From Candidatus Thalassarchaeaceae archaeon (GTDB taxonomy: Archaea > Thermoplasmatota > Poseidoniia > Poseidoniales > Thalassarchaeaceae), in the NCBI GenBank assembly GCA_030747395.1, contig JASLKT010000006.1, forward strand, positions 1-45,420: a stretch of DNA of 45,420 nucleotides, read 5' to 3'. The notes under the pieces were generated by a model. The model was not told the DNA's origin. It made no database searches and saw only the letters and a program-made list of their open reading frames with translations. Positions within the stretch are counted from its first letter, which is position 1. Each line of letters begins with the position of its first letter. Of this stretch, positions 1 through 8,340 are shown in pieces. The translations under genes and the position numbers were made by a program.

Positions 1-998
1 GTCGATGCATCATCGACATTCGGGCAAGGCATGCCTGAAATTGTGGTTACTGCAGAACTGGCGTTGTTGTTGTTGAGGTCATCAGCTTCTGATACGTTGC
101 CCCAACCATCTGGCCAAACAATCCAATGATAGTCATCACTGTCAATATCGGCAGGAATAGTCAACTGACTTGTTTGAACGGAATTACTGCCTGCTGTCAA
201 GTAGGGTCCTGCAATCTGACTATCAACGATTGTATCCGCCCAATCATAAGTATCGTCCGTAGATAGAATAAACACAACATCGTAGGGGTTCGTTGAATTG
301 GTATCACCTGGACCATAATTCTCTATGGTGTAGGTCACGTTTACGGTATCCCCTGCCATTGCATTGGCTGGACCACTGATTGTATTCACTGAGAGATCGG
401 GCTTTGGAACCGAATTGTTTGTCCAAATGTCAAGTTTGTAATTACCATCGCCATTGTACTGCCAAACTTGGATGTAGTGCATGCCCGCAGTAGTACTGTT
501 GGTTGTGAATTCCACACGCTCAGTGGTTCCATAGGTCATCGAGAAATCGACGTATCCCGTCCCCGTCTGTGGGTTACCGCCCGTGCTATCTGAGACCACC
601 AAATCGAAATCGACATTGGTCCCATCACCGAAATCTCGCAAAACAACGACAACGTCCTTATTCGCAGATACCTGCATTCCATACCAATCCTCAGTATCTG
701 ATGTATCGATACAGCCATCTAAATTCGTCACTGTTGGATCTGATCCCTGTGATTTAGCGGTAGCAGTGGTGTTACCGGCATCTCCTGCTGTCCCTCCGTC
801 ACTCTGTACGGCAGAACAGGGTGCTCGACCCCCAGTGTCCATTGTGCGATCGGCTTGTTTGAGAGCATTTGGATAATCATTTTCTTCAGATACAACTTCG
901 ATTCCCATGTGTGGTGCCATCATTGGCGCCAATGCTGAGAGGATCATCAACAACACAAGGGCGGTGCTAAGGTAGTTCGTTCGGTGGGCGGTGGCCAT
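1..998 (-). CDS. Secreted PPC/CARDB-like surface protein, C-terminus cut off by the window edge
   Basis: An open frame runs from ATG at 998 (minus) to the left edge without a stop, so about 332 N-terminal residues are visible. It starts with a signal peptide (MATAHRTNYLSTALVLLMILSALAP). A region resembling a bacterial pre-peptidase C-terminal (PPC) domain follows, with a DTEDWYGMQV segment and a later HYIQVWQYNGDGNYKLDI strand pair. Next is a CARDB-like Ig-fold beginning PDLSVNTISGPANAMAGD and containing VTYTIENYGPGD. The protein should be exported and act at the cell surface, probably as an adhesion or scaffold module. No catalytic motif is visible. A TATA-like box and an 18-bp perfect palindrome lie just upstream, consistent with a leaderless, possibly regulated transcript. 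The domain names come from sequence pattern only. The missing C-terminus could hold a membrane anchor or more repeats. Confidence 0.82.
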   Translation of the reverse strand, partial: MATAHRTNYLSTALVLLMILSALAPMMAPHMGIEVVSEENDYPNALKQADRTMDTGGRAPCSAVQSDGGTAGDAGNTTATAKSQGSDPTVTNLDGCIDTSDTEDWYGMQVSANKDVVVVLRDFGDGTNVDFDLVVSDSTGGNPQTGTGYVDFSMTYGTTERVEFTTNSTTAGMHYIQVWQYNGDGNYKLDIWTNNSVPKPDLSVNTISGPANAMAGDTVNVTYTIENYGPGDTNSTNPYDVVFILSTDDTYDWADTIVDSQIAGPYLTAGSNSVQTSQLTIPADIDSDDYHWIVWPDGWGNVSEADDLNNNNASSAVTTISGMPCPNVDDAS

Positions 999-1004
999 AC
1001 TTCC

Positions 1005-1022
1005 TACCGCCCTAGGGCGGTA
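1005..1022. repeat. 18-bp perfect palindrome between TATA box and start codon
   Basis: The sequence TACCGCCCTAGGGCGGTA is its own reverse complement over 18 bases. It lies 6 bases upstream of the ATG at 998 and touches the TATA-like box. It could be an operator for a dimeric repressor or a hairpin at the very 5' end of the mRNA. No second copy was noticed in this window. Confidence 0.7.
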
Positions 1023-1028
1023 TTTAAC
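1021..1028 (-). promoter_or_regulatory. TATA-like box of the secreted PPC/CARDB gene
   Basis: Read on the minus strand this is GTTAAATA, centred about 26 bases before the ATG at 998. That is the spacing expected for an archaeal TATA box driving a leaderless transcript. It partly overlaps the palindrome at 1005-1022. Confidence 0.5.
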
Positions 1029-1053
1029 ACCCCCCAAGTTTAGATTGGCGACT

Positions 1054-2814
1054 CTAAAGGCGATGTTGCGATTTCGCAAGGCGTCCCACGCCACCTTTCC
1101 ATTCCCATCCTGCTGCCTTGCAGCGAGCCGAACCTAGCAATTCCCCATTGCGAATAATCAAGATTTCTTCCCCGATTCGTAGGTCATTTGGAGCATTGAC
1201 AACCATGGCCGGGAAAATATCGCCTTTCCAAGGTGAATCCCCGCCGATTTCAACTTCACGTAACGTCCCTGTTTCCCTCAATGTTGGGAGAATCGATTTG
1301 GTGAAAGAAAAGCGACCTGAATCAGGGTGCCATTGTGCCATCTGCTGCTTGTCTTTCATGAGCATCCATCTCGGTGGTTTGCCACCAACACGCAGGCCTT
1401 CCATCCAAGCATCTGTTCCAAATTGCCAACGACTCAGTGATGCGTATGCGTGTTTGAGGAATGCCTTTTCCCTCATATGTTCACCTTCGATTGATTCCAC
1501 GGCTTGACGCAGCACATCACATGCGGCTTTGGAAGAGGCCCCTACACCTTCTGGTCGCGTGTCAATGGTTTCGAAATCGAATTCAATACCTGAGTGATTG
1601 ATTACTGTCTTGTAGCCGACACGTTCAACCAAGGATTTTGTGAGGCGACGAATCGTCGCCAATTCATCATCATCCCAATCGCCCGTTACCGGAAGATCAT
1701 AGTGTGCTGCAGGCCACTGCTCTTCCAATTCACGGGGGACCAAACCAAGGGGACTGGTCACCATCACCTGGTGAATTCGTCGATTGCGAATCGCAGAACG
1801 GAAGAAACGGTGGCTTTGGCTAGAGGAATATGGTTTCCGAGCTGAACAAGGCAACAATACGAGTGTTTCGCGTTGGATTTCTGGGGGCATGTACTCATTC
1901 TCCATTCGATGAATCCAATCTTGAACAATTGGGTCATCTCGACTTACTGAGCTGTGACATCGGAATCGCTGGGTTTTCGCAACATGCATACTCAATGGTG
2001 CTGCAGAAGAAAGCAACGCATCGTGGCGCCGAAGATGTTCGACCAAGCGAGGACTATTGAGAGATTGTTTCTCAACAAGTTCGCGCAGTGTTCCTGCTTG
2101 AATAGCCGACCTTGTCGCTGACAAAGAGGCTTTCCACTCTGAAATTTGAGCCGGAATATCAGCCGATTCACCGCTGGTCGTATCAATGTGGCGTGGACCA
2201 TCCCGGGTCAAAAGAATCCCCTGAGCCACTGCTTGTTGTGAACGACGCAAATCGAACAAGTCCAAACCGAACCAAGATAGAATCGCACAATTATCGGGGC
2301 CACCCAACCCGGGCGCCCATAGAAGGGCGGCTGGAAATCGTTCGCGGAGAAGATGGATGGTCTGTATCAGCCTACCAGGGTGGCCCGCCAACTGTAAGGC
2401 GTCTTGAATGACGACGATCTCAGGGGACAAATCTGCATCTAGGAGTGTCGCATCGTGAACCAATCGCTGCCAAGTAATTGGCAACAGTGGACCTGTACTC
2501 TGACCTTGACCTGAATCTGCTTCTTGCAAACTAGGAGGCAATGTGTGCCCCTCATTTGCTGAATATTCAGGCACATCATTTTCGCTGAAAGGAAAGGCCC
2601 ATTCCCCACGTGCTTTCATCGCCAGGGAGGCTGGCAAATTTTCTGAATTATGCTCGACCATGAATGGAGCGATCTCAACGCTCATTTCAGGGTCGTTTGA
2701 CGTCAAACACAAACCGGGTGTAAAGGCACCAGGTGAGGCTCGATCTCCGAGACCGAATATGCGCGCATGACGCCAGCGCGCCATCACGGTTCGAGCCAAG
2801 GCTTTGTGTTCCAT
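1054..2814 (-). CDS. arcS: Archaeosine synthase ArcS (TgtA2-type, DUF5591 plus PUA)
   Basis: ArcS helps convert preQ0-tRNA to archaeosine at position 15 of archaeal tRNAs. The diagnostic DUF5591 motif PCSARKPYSSSQSH is at about residues 322-335 and is followed by a typical TSPLGLVPRELE...YDLPVTGDWDDDE block. The N-terminal third looks like the degenerate TGT-like barrel found in ArcS (IQDALQLAGHPGRLI, WAPGLGGPDN). The last ~90 residues (FSFTKSILPTLRETG to the end) form a PUA-like RNA-binding domain with the usual KGDIFPAMV and LGSARC strands. The 586-aa length suits the family. I prefer ATG 2814 (MEHKALART) over the in-frame GTG at 2835. It is divergent from the neighbouring membrane-protein gene, with 65 bases between the starts. 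No tgtA or radical-SAM partner gene is in this window. Confidence 0.9.
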   Translation of the reverse strand: MEHKALARTVMARWRHARIFGLGDRASPGAFTPGLCLTSNDPEMSVEIAPFMVEHNSENLPASLAMKARGEWAFPFSENDVPEYSANEGHTLPPSLQEADSGQGQSTGPLLPITWQRLVHDATLLDADLSPEIVVIQDALQLAGHPGRLIQTIHLLRERFPAALLWAPGLGGPDNCAILSWFGLDLFDLRRSQQAVAQGILLTRDGPRHIDTTSGESADIPAQISEWKASLSATRSAIQAGTLRELVEKQSLNSPRLVEHLRRHDALLSSAAPLSMHVAKTQRFRCHSSVSRDDPIVQDWIHRMENEYMPPEIQRETLVLLPCSARKPYSSSQSHRFFRSAIRNRRIHQVMVTSPLGLVPRELEEQWPAAHYDLPVTGDWDDDELATIRRLTKSLVERVGYKTVINHSGIEFDFETIDTRPEGVGASSKAACDVLRQAVESIEGEHMREKAFLKHAYASLSRWQFGTDAWMEGLRVGGKPPRWMLMKDKQQMAQWHPDSGRFSFTKSILPTLRETGTLREVEIGGDSPWKGDIFPAMVVNAPNDLRIGEEILIIRNGELLGSARCKAAGWEWKGGVGRLAKSQHRL

Positions 2815-2860
2815 CAAACAAGGCTGCCAATGCACTGGACTTGAATGATTCTAAAGGTGG

Positions 2861-2875
2861 CGGGCCGGAGGCCCG
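2861..2875. repeat. GC-rich hairpin immediately upstream of a start codon
   Basis: The arms CGGGCC (2861-2866) and GGCCCG (2870-2875) are perfect reverse complements around a 3-base loop GGA. The element ends 4 bases before the ATG at 2880. It could fold in the mRNA leader or bind a dimeric regulator. Confidence 0.6.
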
Positions 2876-2879
2876 GCAC

Positions 2880-4643
2880 ATGCGCACACGAGCGGTGGGT
2901 CTCGCACTTCTGCTCATTCTGCTCTCCATATCACCGATTCCTGCCGAGCAACTCAGTAGTACTGGGACGATTGATAATCCATCGTTGGATTGGGAGGGGG
3001 AGGACACGCCGACATTCATCTACGAAGGTGAATTGAGTGACCCACAGGATGTAGACAACATCACATTGGGCGACGAAATTGGTGTTGTCCACTTCATACA
3101 ATTGGTGCATGCTGACGAACCCCTGAATATCGAAGTCCGCGAAGATGGGTTGCTCCATGGCCAGGCTGAGGCCAACATGACTGCATTCCTCAGTAGTGGG
3201 AGAGGAAACCCCATGTGGATCGAAATCTCAAGTGCCGATTTTACATCTCCAAATTCCTACCTTATTCACATTCATTCCAACGCAGCGGACGAGGATGTCG
3301 AATTGGGTGATCAAACCGCTGCAGGATACGTCCATGAATTTGATTCAATAGGTGATCGCTCTTATTTCTCGACCGGAGGAAATGCAGACATTGAAATCCA
3401 ATGGCTTGGAGATGCGATGACTGAATTTGCTGGACATATGACGCACCTCCCTAGTGGGCATGTAACCGCATTGAATTTTGACAACTTTTATGGAAATATG
3501 ACTCTGCATACACCTGCTGTTGATTCACGATTTGAGAGATTTGAATTTTCAATCTCGGCGAAAACTAATGCAGCTGCAGCACCATGGAGATTGAACAAAA
3601 CAATCCTATCTGAAGGCGATGCTTTGTGCCACCATGATTGTCCCAACTCTATCGATGAGGCAATCATCCAAAGTGATGCGGTAATCATCGAAAACGAGCG
3701 TTGGGTAACGGATGGAAATTTGAGTGAGCAAGACATTGTCGATGTCTACTCTATTTTCATCCCCGGTGAATCTTGGGAAACACATCGAATCATTGCAACG
3801 ATTGATGGGGGCGATGAAATATTGCAAATCCAATCATGGAATAACTCTGGCGAATATATCTCACCGCTGGATGTTGCTGAAGGTGTCGGAACCGTTGGCC
3901 TCAATATGACACCTGGATATCACGTTGTGAAGGTGAGTCGGGCTGATTCAGCAACCGGGACCAATGCATACCACCTTGAATTACAAACAATCAACGTCAC
4001 CGGTGAAGATGCTGTGCCCGTTGAAACAGGAGAAATCTTTGATCGTTGGAAGGAATTTATCCCATTTTACATTGGAATTGGATTGTTGATGTTGGCACCC
4101 ATGGGTTATGTCCTGTGGAGTTTGCGTGGAACCAAACTTTCGGATGAAGTGCAGGCACACGAAAGAGGACGCTTGAAGCGCCTTCGTGAGCGTCTGGCGA
4201 ATCTCATCGCCACCAATGCCAGCGAACATGAAATTGACAGCGCTTTGCAAATGCTTGAAGAGGTTCAATGGCGAGCAACAGAAACCGAGATGGGGGATGC
4301 CACATTGACACACCACACCGATTCAGTCACCCTGAAAGCATGGCATATGGGTCATGGGAGCTTGCTGGTGGGGATTCACGTTGAATTAGCCCCTTGGGAA
4401 TTGGCAGCACTACGTTTTGAAGCCACAGGTGGCCCATCATGGAAGATTACCAAAGTATCCCCCACATCGCTATACGATGGTGACGAAATTTTCCTTGATA
4501 CACTCGAAGTCGGTTCAACTCGATTCCTGCGTTTACAACTAGAAGGTTCAGCGAGCGGACTCGATTTACATCTCTCGGGACTCGTAGATGGTAAACCACT
4601 GGCTGCCGTTCCTGCACGTGCACTTTTGATGGATGAAGAATAA
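2880..4643 (+). CDS. Secreted type I membrane protein with cytoplasmic C-terminal domain
   Basis: 587 aa from ATG 2880, which begins the signal peptide (MRTRAVGLALLLILLSISPIPAEQ). The upstream in-frame ATG at 2733 would add 49 residues that overlap arcS and lack sense as a leader. An extracellular part of about 390 residues contains PPC-like beta segments, for example VDVYSIFIPG and later GYHVVKVSRADSATG. One membrane helix follows (IPFYIGIGLLMLAPMGYVLWSL, about residues 393-415). The remaining ~170 residues are predicted cytoplasmic, starting with a charged, probably helical stretch (AHERGRLKRLRERLANLIATNASEHEIDSALQMLEEVQ) and ending in a beta-rich domain. I do not recognise the family. The layout would fit a transmembrane sensor or an anchor linking the surface to an intracellular partner; that is inference. 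Its stop codon directly abuts the dnaJ stop. Confidence 0.85.
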   Translation: MRTRAVGLALLLILLSISPIPAEQLSSTGTIDNPSLDWEGEDTPTFIYEGELSDPQDVDNITLGDEIGVVHFIQLVHADEPLNIEVREDGLLHGQAEANMTAFLSSGRGNPMWIEISSADFTSPNSYLIHIHSNAADEDVELGDQTAAGYVHEFDSIGDRSYFSTGGNADIEIQWLGDAMTEFAGHMTHLPSGHVTALNFDNFYGNMTLHTPAVDSRFERFEFSISAKTNAAAAPWRLNKTILSEGDALCHHDCPNSIDEAIIQSDAVIIENERWVTDGNLSEQDIVDVYSIFIPGESWETHRIIATIDGGDEILQIQSWNNSGEYISPLDVAEGVGTVGLNMTPGYHVVKVSRADSATGTNAYHLELQTINVTGEDAVPVETGEIFDRWKEFIPFYIGIGLLMLAPMGYVLWSLRGTKLSDEVQAHERGRLKRLRERLANLIATNASEHEIDSALQMLEEVQWRATETEMGDATLTHHTDSVTLKAWHMGHGSLLVGIHVELAPWELAALRFEATGGPSWKITKVSPTSLYDGDEIFLDTLEVGSTRFLRLQLEGSASGLDLHLSGLVDGKPLAAVPARALLMDEE

Positions 4644-5777
4644 TCAATTCCGACGGTCTTCGGCTTCACGTCTGACCACATCTTCAATTTCCTCAGAAGG
4701 CAGTCCAAATGCAGGGCGCATATCTTCAAGTGTTGAACGCATGGTTTTGTCGAATTTTTCGGGTACATGTAGTTTCAGTAACACAGTTACATCCCCTCTG
4801 CCCCGCCCACGGCGATATGGCATCCCACGGCCACGAATCAGTAAAGTTTCACCTGGTTTGGCTCCAGCAGGGACGTCGATTACCAATGTCTTTCCATCAA
4901 TATGTGGTAACTCGACTTTTGTACCCAACATCATCTCAGGGAATCCAAGTGGTAGTGCCATAATGAGATCTGGGCCATCTCGCTCAAACCAAGCGTGAGG
5001 TGTGATTTCGAGTTGGATATAGAGATCTCCCGCTTGTCCATTGACAATGTGTTCACCCTTGCCGCGATGGCGAAGACGAAGACCATCTTCTGCGCCAGGA
5101 GGAATGTTGATTCGCAGTTTTTGTTCTCTCTTGTTTGAACCAATTCCACGACAATTTGAGCAAGGATTGCGAATTGTTTTTCCTTTACCATTGCAATCAG
5201 GACAATCTGAAACCATTTGCTGGACAAAGGGACCTCGGCGAACTTGCTGTACAACCCTACCTTGACCTTCACAAGTTGAACATGTTTCAATATCTTCTCG
5301 TGATTCAGCACCTGTGCCATTGCAGGTTTCACAAGCAACTGAGAGTTTGGCTGAAATTTCGACTTCTGCTTCATTGAATACTTGCTCAAGGGAGATGTTG
5401 TGACGCAATAGCACATCACTGCCTCGTCGTCCACGTGTGGTCCGTCCACCTCCAAAGATACCTGAGAAAATTGACTCAAATCCGCTGCTAAACAAATCAT
5501 CAAGATTGATGTTCACGCCTTGGAAGCCACCGGGGCCAAAGGGTGAGCCGCTAGGGGAATCATGACCAAACATGTCGTATTGTCTTCGTTGATCAGGATT
5601 GGACAGTACGGCATAGGCCTCTTGAACTTCCTTGAACAAATGTTCTGCCTCTGAATCGTCTGGATTCTTATCGGGATGATACTTTCTAGCTAGGCTACGG
5701 AAGGCTTTCTTCAGTTCACCCTCGCCCGCATCCTTTCCAACACCGAGAACCTCGTAGTAATCGCGCTTCTCCGCCAT
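4644..5777 (-). CDS. dnaJ: Molecular chaperone DnaJ (type I Hsp40)
   Basis: This co-chaperone stimulates the ATPase of DnaK and delivers unfolded proteins. The 377 residues show the full type I order: J domain with HPD at residues 34-36, a Gly/Phe-rich linker at about 72-118, a zinc-finger domain with four CxxCxGxG repeats (CETCNGTG 149, CSTCEGQG 166, CPDCNGKG 192, CSNCRGIG 206), and the two C-terminal substrate-binding barrels. Length and domain order are normal. Translation starts at ATG 5777 (MAEKRDYYEVLGV), the canonical N-terminus. No dnaK or grpE lies within the window, so this copy is not in the usual dnaK-grpE-dnaJ cluster here. It converges with the upstream membrane-protein gene with no spacer at all (stops at 4643 and 4644). 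Confidence 0.97.
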   Translation of the reverse strand: MAEKRDYYEVLGVGKDAGEGELKKAFRSLARKYHPDKNPDDSEAEHLFKEVQEAYAVLSNPDQRRQYDMFGHDSPSGSPFGPGGFQGVNINLDDLFSSGFESIFSGIFGGGRTTRGRRGSDVLLRHNISLEQVFNEAEVEISAKLSVACETCNGTGAESREDIETCSTCEGQGRVVQQVRRGPFVQQMVSDCPDCNGKGKTIRNPCSNCRGIGSNKREQKLRINIPPGAEDGLRLRHRGKGEHIVNGQAGDLYIQLEITPHAWFERDGPDLIMALPLGFPEMMLGTKVELPHIDGKTLVIDVPAGAKPGETLLIRGRGMPYRRGRGRGDVTVLLKLHVPEKFDKTMRSTLEDMRPAFGLPSEEIEDVVRREAEDRRN

Positions 5778-5837
5778 CTACGAACACCCCGGTATTCACG
5801 CGTCCTGACACCTGTTCTTCAACCCGACGTTTGAACA

Positions 5838-6635
5838 TCAGAGTTTATTTCCACAATTTTCGCAGTACGATTCAGATTCTGCATTGCCATGTCCGCAACT
5901 GCCACATGTATTGCCCACAATTACAGAAGTGGTGCTAGAGGATTCCACTGTAGCCACCCCTCTCATTTCTTGAGCATACCAATCATCCGGTGCCGATTCT
6001 GATTCTTGAGTTGGAGGATTTTCAATGGCCTCCGGGTGTTGACCCGCTGTTTCCTTTAATTTGTCTAGGACCCCACCGATGAGACCCTTTTCAGGGACCT
6101 CCCTCACATGTGTCACACCCTGTACAGATTCAACCGGTCCACTTTCCCCTGTTACACGTGCAGTAGAACGTCGAACGTGTTCGGATTCAGTAAACAAGGC
6201 GACATCGTCGTGATCTGTTTCTTCGCTTCCAATTTCAGAGGTCAATCGTTCCTCAGTCAATTCGGCAATAGAACCATCCAATCGTTGCAATGCCTTACGA
6301 GACATCTGACCGGTCTCAATGCCTTTAGCATCGGCCTCCAAATCTGACATCGCCAAATCGGCTTTTGACCAGACACCGCGATCTTCTGCGGCGTAATCCT
6401 TCTGTAACCGCTTGATGTGCTTGCGACGGTGCCATTCATGATCACGAACCGTTCGTGAGTTTCTAAACAGAAAGAAACCGATTAATACAGCCACGCCAAG
6501 GTAGATGACCAAGCCAACCCAATCGGTAATCAAGCGCTCTGAAATCGCCGGGATTAACTGATATAAGGATACAAAAACGAAAATCGGGGCAACGAGAAGA
6601 ACCCAAGAATTCAGTTGGTTCTTTTCACCCCCCAT
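5838..6635 (-). CDS. Two-helix membrane protein with C-terminal zinc ribbon
   Basis: 265 aa from ATG 6635. Two N-terminal membrane helices (WVLLVAPIFVFVSLYQLIPAI and WVGLVIYLGVAVLIGFFLF) are followed by basic residues. A long, charged cytoplasmic region of about 170 residues comes next, partly helical and probably partly disordered (rich in E, S, T). The last 22 residues form a zinc ribbon: CGSCGHGNAESESYCENCG has the CxxC-x10-CxxC pattern. Such short ribbons at the end of membrane proteins are common in archaea and may bind nucleic acid or protein partners. No specific family is recognised. It lies upstream of dnaJ on the same strand with a 60-base gap. Confidence 0.85.
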   Translation of the reverse strand: MGGEKNQLNSWVLLVAPIFVFVSLYQLIPAISERLITDWVGLVIYLGVAVLIGFFLFRNSRTVRDHEWHRRKHIKRLQKDYAAEDRGVWSKADLAMSDLEADAKGIETGQMSRKALQRLDGSIAELTEERLTSEIGSEETDHDDVALFTESEHVRRSTARVTGESGPVESVQGVTHVREVPEKGLIGGVLDKLKETAGQHPEAIENPPTQESESAPDDWYAQEMRGVATVESSSTTSVIVGNTCGSCGHGNAESESYCENCGNKL

Positions 6636-6684
6636 GATTCAACCATTTCCTGTCTGGATTTCAAGGAATCTATTGGGCGACCCG

Positions 6685-7803
6685 CTACCCCACCCGATCA
6701 TTTGGTGGCTTCCCGGGTCTAAATCCCCCAGCCAACAACCCGATACTAAATGATGTATGGAGGAGAATCAGCAGGGTTGGAACACCCCAAATCATAGACA
6801 TATCTTTTGCACGAATGGCTTCGTAAGAACCAACGGCCATTAACGCTGCAATGTAGGCGAAGATTGGCCAAACGAAGTTGGGTAAGAAAAATGTCGATTG
6901 ACCATCAATTGCAAAACCGGCGATCATTAGAATGCCAATCCAAGGTAGAAATTCGCCAATCCTCATTCTCGATTTGGCATCAATAATGTGTTTCATACGC
7001 CAGAAACCATAACGATGACCCATTCTCCACCATTGCTTGACCGTAGTACGTTTTGCCATTCGAACATGTGTTTTTGGAGTTCTCCATAACGGCCAGCCAT
7101 TTGCAATCAATCTCATGTTGATTTCACTATCCTGTGTGGTGATAAATTCCTCATTCCAGCCCCCTACATCCTCGACTGCCTCTCGACGATACAAAGTAAA
7201 TGGAGGTATTTTCGTCGGGCCTTCCTTTGAAAATCGGGCGAATTGACCTGAACCCCCTAGGGGGCATGCAAGAGATGCTTCAATCCAATTTGCGACTTGT
7301 TCTTTGGGTAAATCTGATTCAATGACCTTCGCACCAACCCCTCCTAGTGAAGATCCTAATTGTGACTCAATCGCATGGAAACGTGCAACTCGGATCTCAA
7401 GATGATCTGATGGAACCCAAGCGTGTCCAATCATCTCAAGGATGAATTCCACACCCCGATCGATGTGATCAAGTGCCAGATTTCGTGCATGAGATACGTA
7501 TTTGAATGGATTTTCAATTATTGTTATTGCTGGGCCGCCATTGTTTGAGCTTTCTTCAGCGAGTTGCTGGACAATGTCAACGGTTCCATCTGTTGAGCCC
7601 CCATCAACCACCAAAATTTCGTGCAAGTGGGAAGGGTATGTTTGCTCCATCAAACTTCGAAGGCAACGTTCGATATGCGTGGCTTCCTGCCAAGTTGGGA
7701 TGACTGTGGCAACCACCGATGTGGGTTCCATGAAGGGCCACAACATCCAGTATGTGTCAAGGTTCCGTGCCCGAAAGCGAAAAAGAGTGCCTTTGAGCAA
7801 CAT
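6685..7803 (-). CDS. Family 2 glycosyltransferase, ExoA-like, with C-terminal membrane helices
   Basis: 372 aa from ATG 7803 (MLLKGTLFRFRARNLD); a GTG 21 bases further upstream would overlap the divergent gene. The GT-A fold begins VVATVIPTWQEATHIERCLRSLMEQ and contains the nucleotide-sugar signature VVDGGSTDGT. A later TTQDSEINMRL...GW motif and RMGHRYGFWRMKHI resemble the QDDEL and RYGFWRA blocks of ExoA-like enzymes. Two or three membrane segments (WIGILMIAGFAI, PIFAYIAALMAVGSY, LLILLHTSFSIGLLAGGF) end the protein, so it acts at the cytoplasmic membrane face on surface-glycan or lipid-linked-glycan synthesis. Where relatives carry a metal-binding Asp (the D of a DxH-type motif after the fourth strand), this one reads EMIGHAWVP, so the Asp appears to be missing. 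Substrate unknown. It may feed the AglB enzyme at the right end of the window, but that is inference. Confidence 0.88.
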   Translation of the reverse strand: MLLKGTLFRFRARNLDTYWMLWPFMEPTSVVATVIPTWQEATHIERCLRSLMEQTYPSHLHEILVVDGGSTDGTVDIVQQLAEESSNNGGPAITIIENPFKYVSHARNLALDHIDRGVEFILEMIGHAWVPSDHLEIRVARFHAIESQLGSSLGGVGAKVIESDLPKEQVANWIEASLACPLGGSGQFARFSKEGPTKIPPFTLYRREAVEDVGGWNEEFITTQDSEINMRLIANGWPLWRTPKTHVRMAKRTTVKQWWRMGHRYGFWRMKHIIDAKSRMRIGEFLPWIGILMIAGFAIDGQSTFFLPNFVWPIFAYIAALMAVGSYEAIRAKDMSMIWGVPTLLILLHTSFSIGLLAGGFRPGKPPNDRVG

Positions 7804-7815
7804 GGGTCGTTCACC

Positions 7816-8340
7816 ATGACGCACTCGCCAGACATCACAGTTTCAACTCGTGTGATGCCGCATGAGATTGGGCAAAGATGCGTTGATGCCGTACAGAAAA
7901 TATTCCCTGACTTTTTGGTTGAGAATATGCCTGGAGAAGAAACGTTTCCCGTAAAACGGGAAGAGGTGCTACTCATCTGTGAAGGCGTTTCCCCCGACCT
8001 ATTCCTAGAATTACTCGGCGAACAACGAATTCTCGATACGGCATTGGATGCGATGTCATTGAACTTGCAGGGTAATTCGTCGAATTTTCTCATCTCTCGA
8101 CAAGCAGCGCTATCTGCGAAAGTTGCGTTTGTGCTAGAATCTGAACGGACTGTTGGCGGCGTTATTGAAATTGAGATTGAATCCGACGATTTGATTGACT
8201 GGATACAAGAAGTAACATGGCACCCTGGTCGACATGAAATTCCACGAATGGTTGGAGATGAATTGAGCATGCGCTCAGATGGTAGTGTCACCGAATGGTT
8301 TGATCGCAAGGGTCGTGCGACCTTTCAAACTGAAGATTAG
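7816..8340 (+). CDS. UPF0201 (DUF54) RNA-binding-type protein
   Basis: 174 aa from ATG 7816, 12 bases from the divergent glycosyltransferase start. The core matches the archaeal UPF0201/DUF54 pattern. It has an N-terminal strand STRVMPHEIGQRCVDAVQKIFPDF, a central LLGEQRILDTALDAM helix equivalent to the family's FRGQQILDTAR, a conserved ISRQAALSAKVAFV strand-turn, and a GGVIEIEIESDDLIDWIQEVTW ending. The family is archaeal and conserved, with an L5-like fold and a proposed RNA-processing role; its molecular job is not settled. After the usual end, about 30 extra residues remain (HPGRHEIPRMVGDELSMRSD onward). Its stop overlaps the stop of the convergent gene by 4 bases. Confidence 0.85.
   Translation: MTHSPDITVSTRVMPHEIGQRCVDAVQKIFPDFLVENMPGEETFPVKREEVLLICEGVSPDLFLELLGEQRILDTALDAMSLNLQGNSSNFLISRQAALSAKVAFVLESERTVGGVIEIEIESDDLIDWIQEVTWHPGRHEIPRMVGDELSMRSDGSVTEWFDRKGRATFQTED

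Noticed and set aside
583-876. 97-codon plus-strand frame opposite the first secreted protein
   Set aside because: It lies fully antisense to a frame with a signal peptide and domain-like sequence, and its own translation has no recognisable features.
4931-5503. 190-codon minus-strand frame inside dnaJ
   Set aside because: It is a shifted reading of the DnaJ zinc-finger region; the DnaJ frame carries all conserved motifs.
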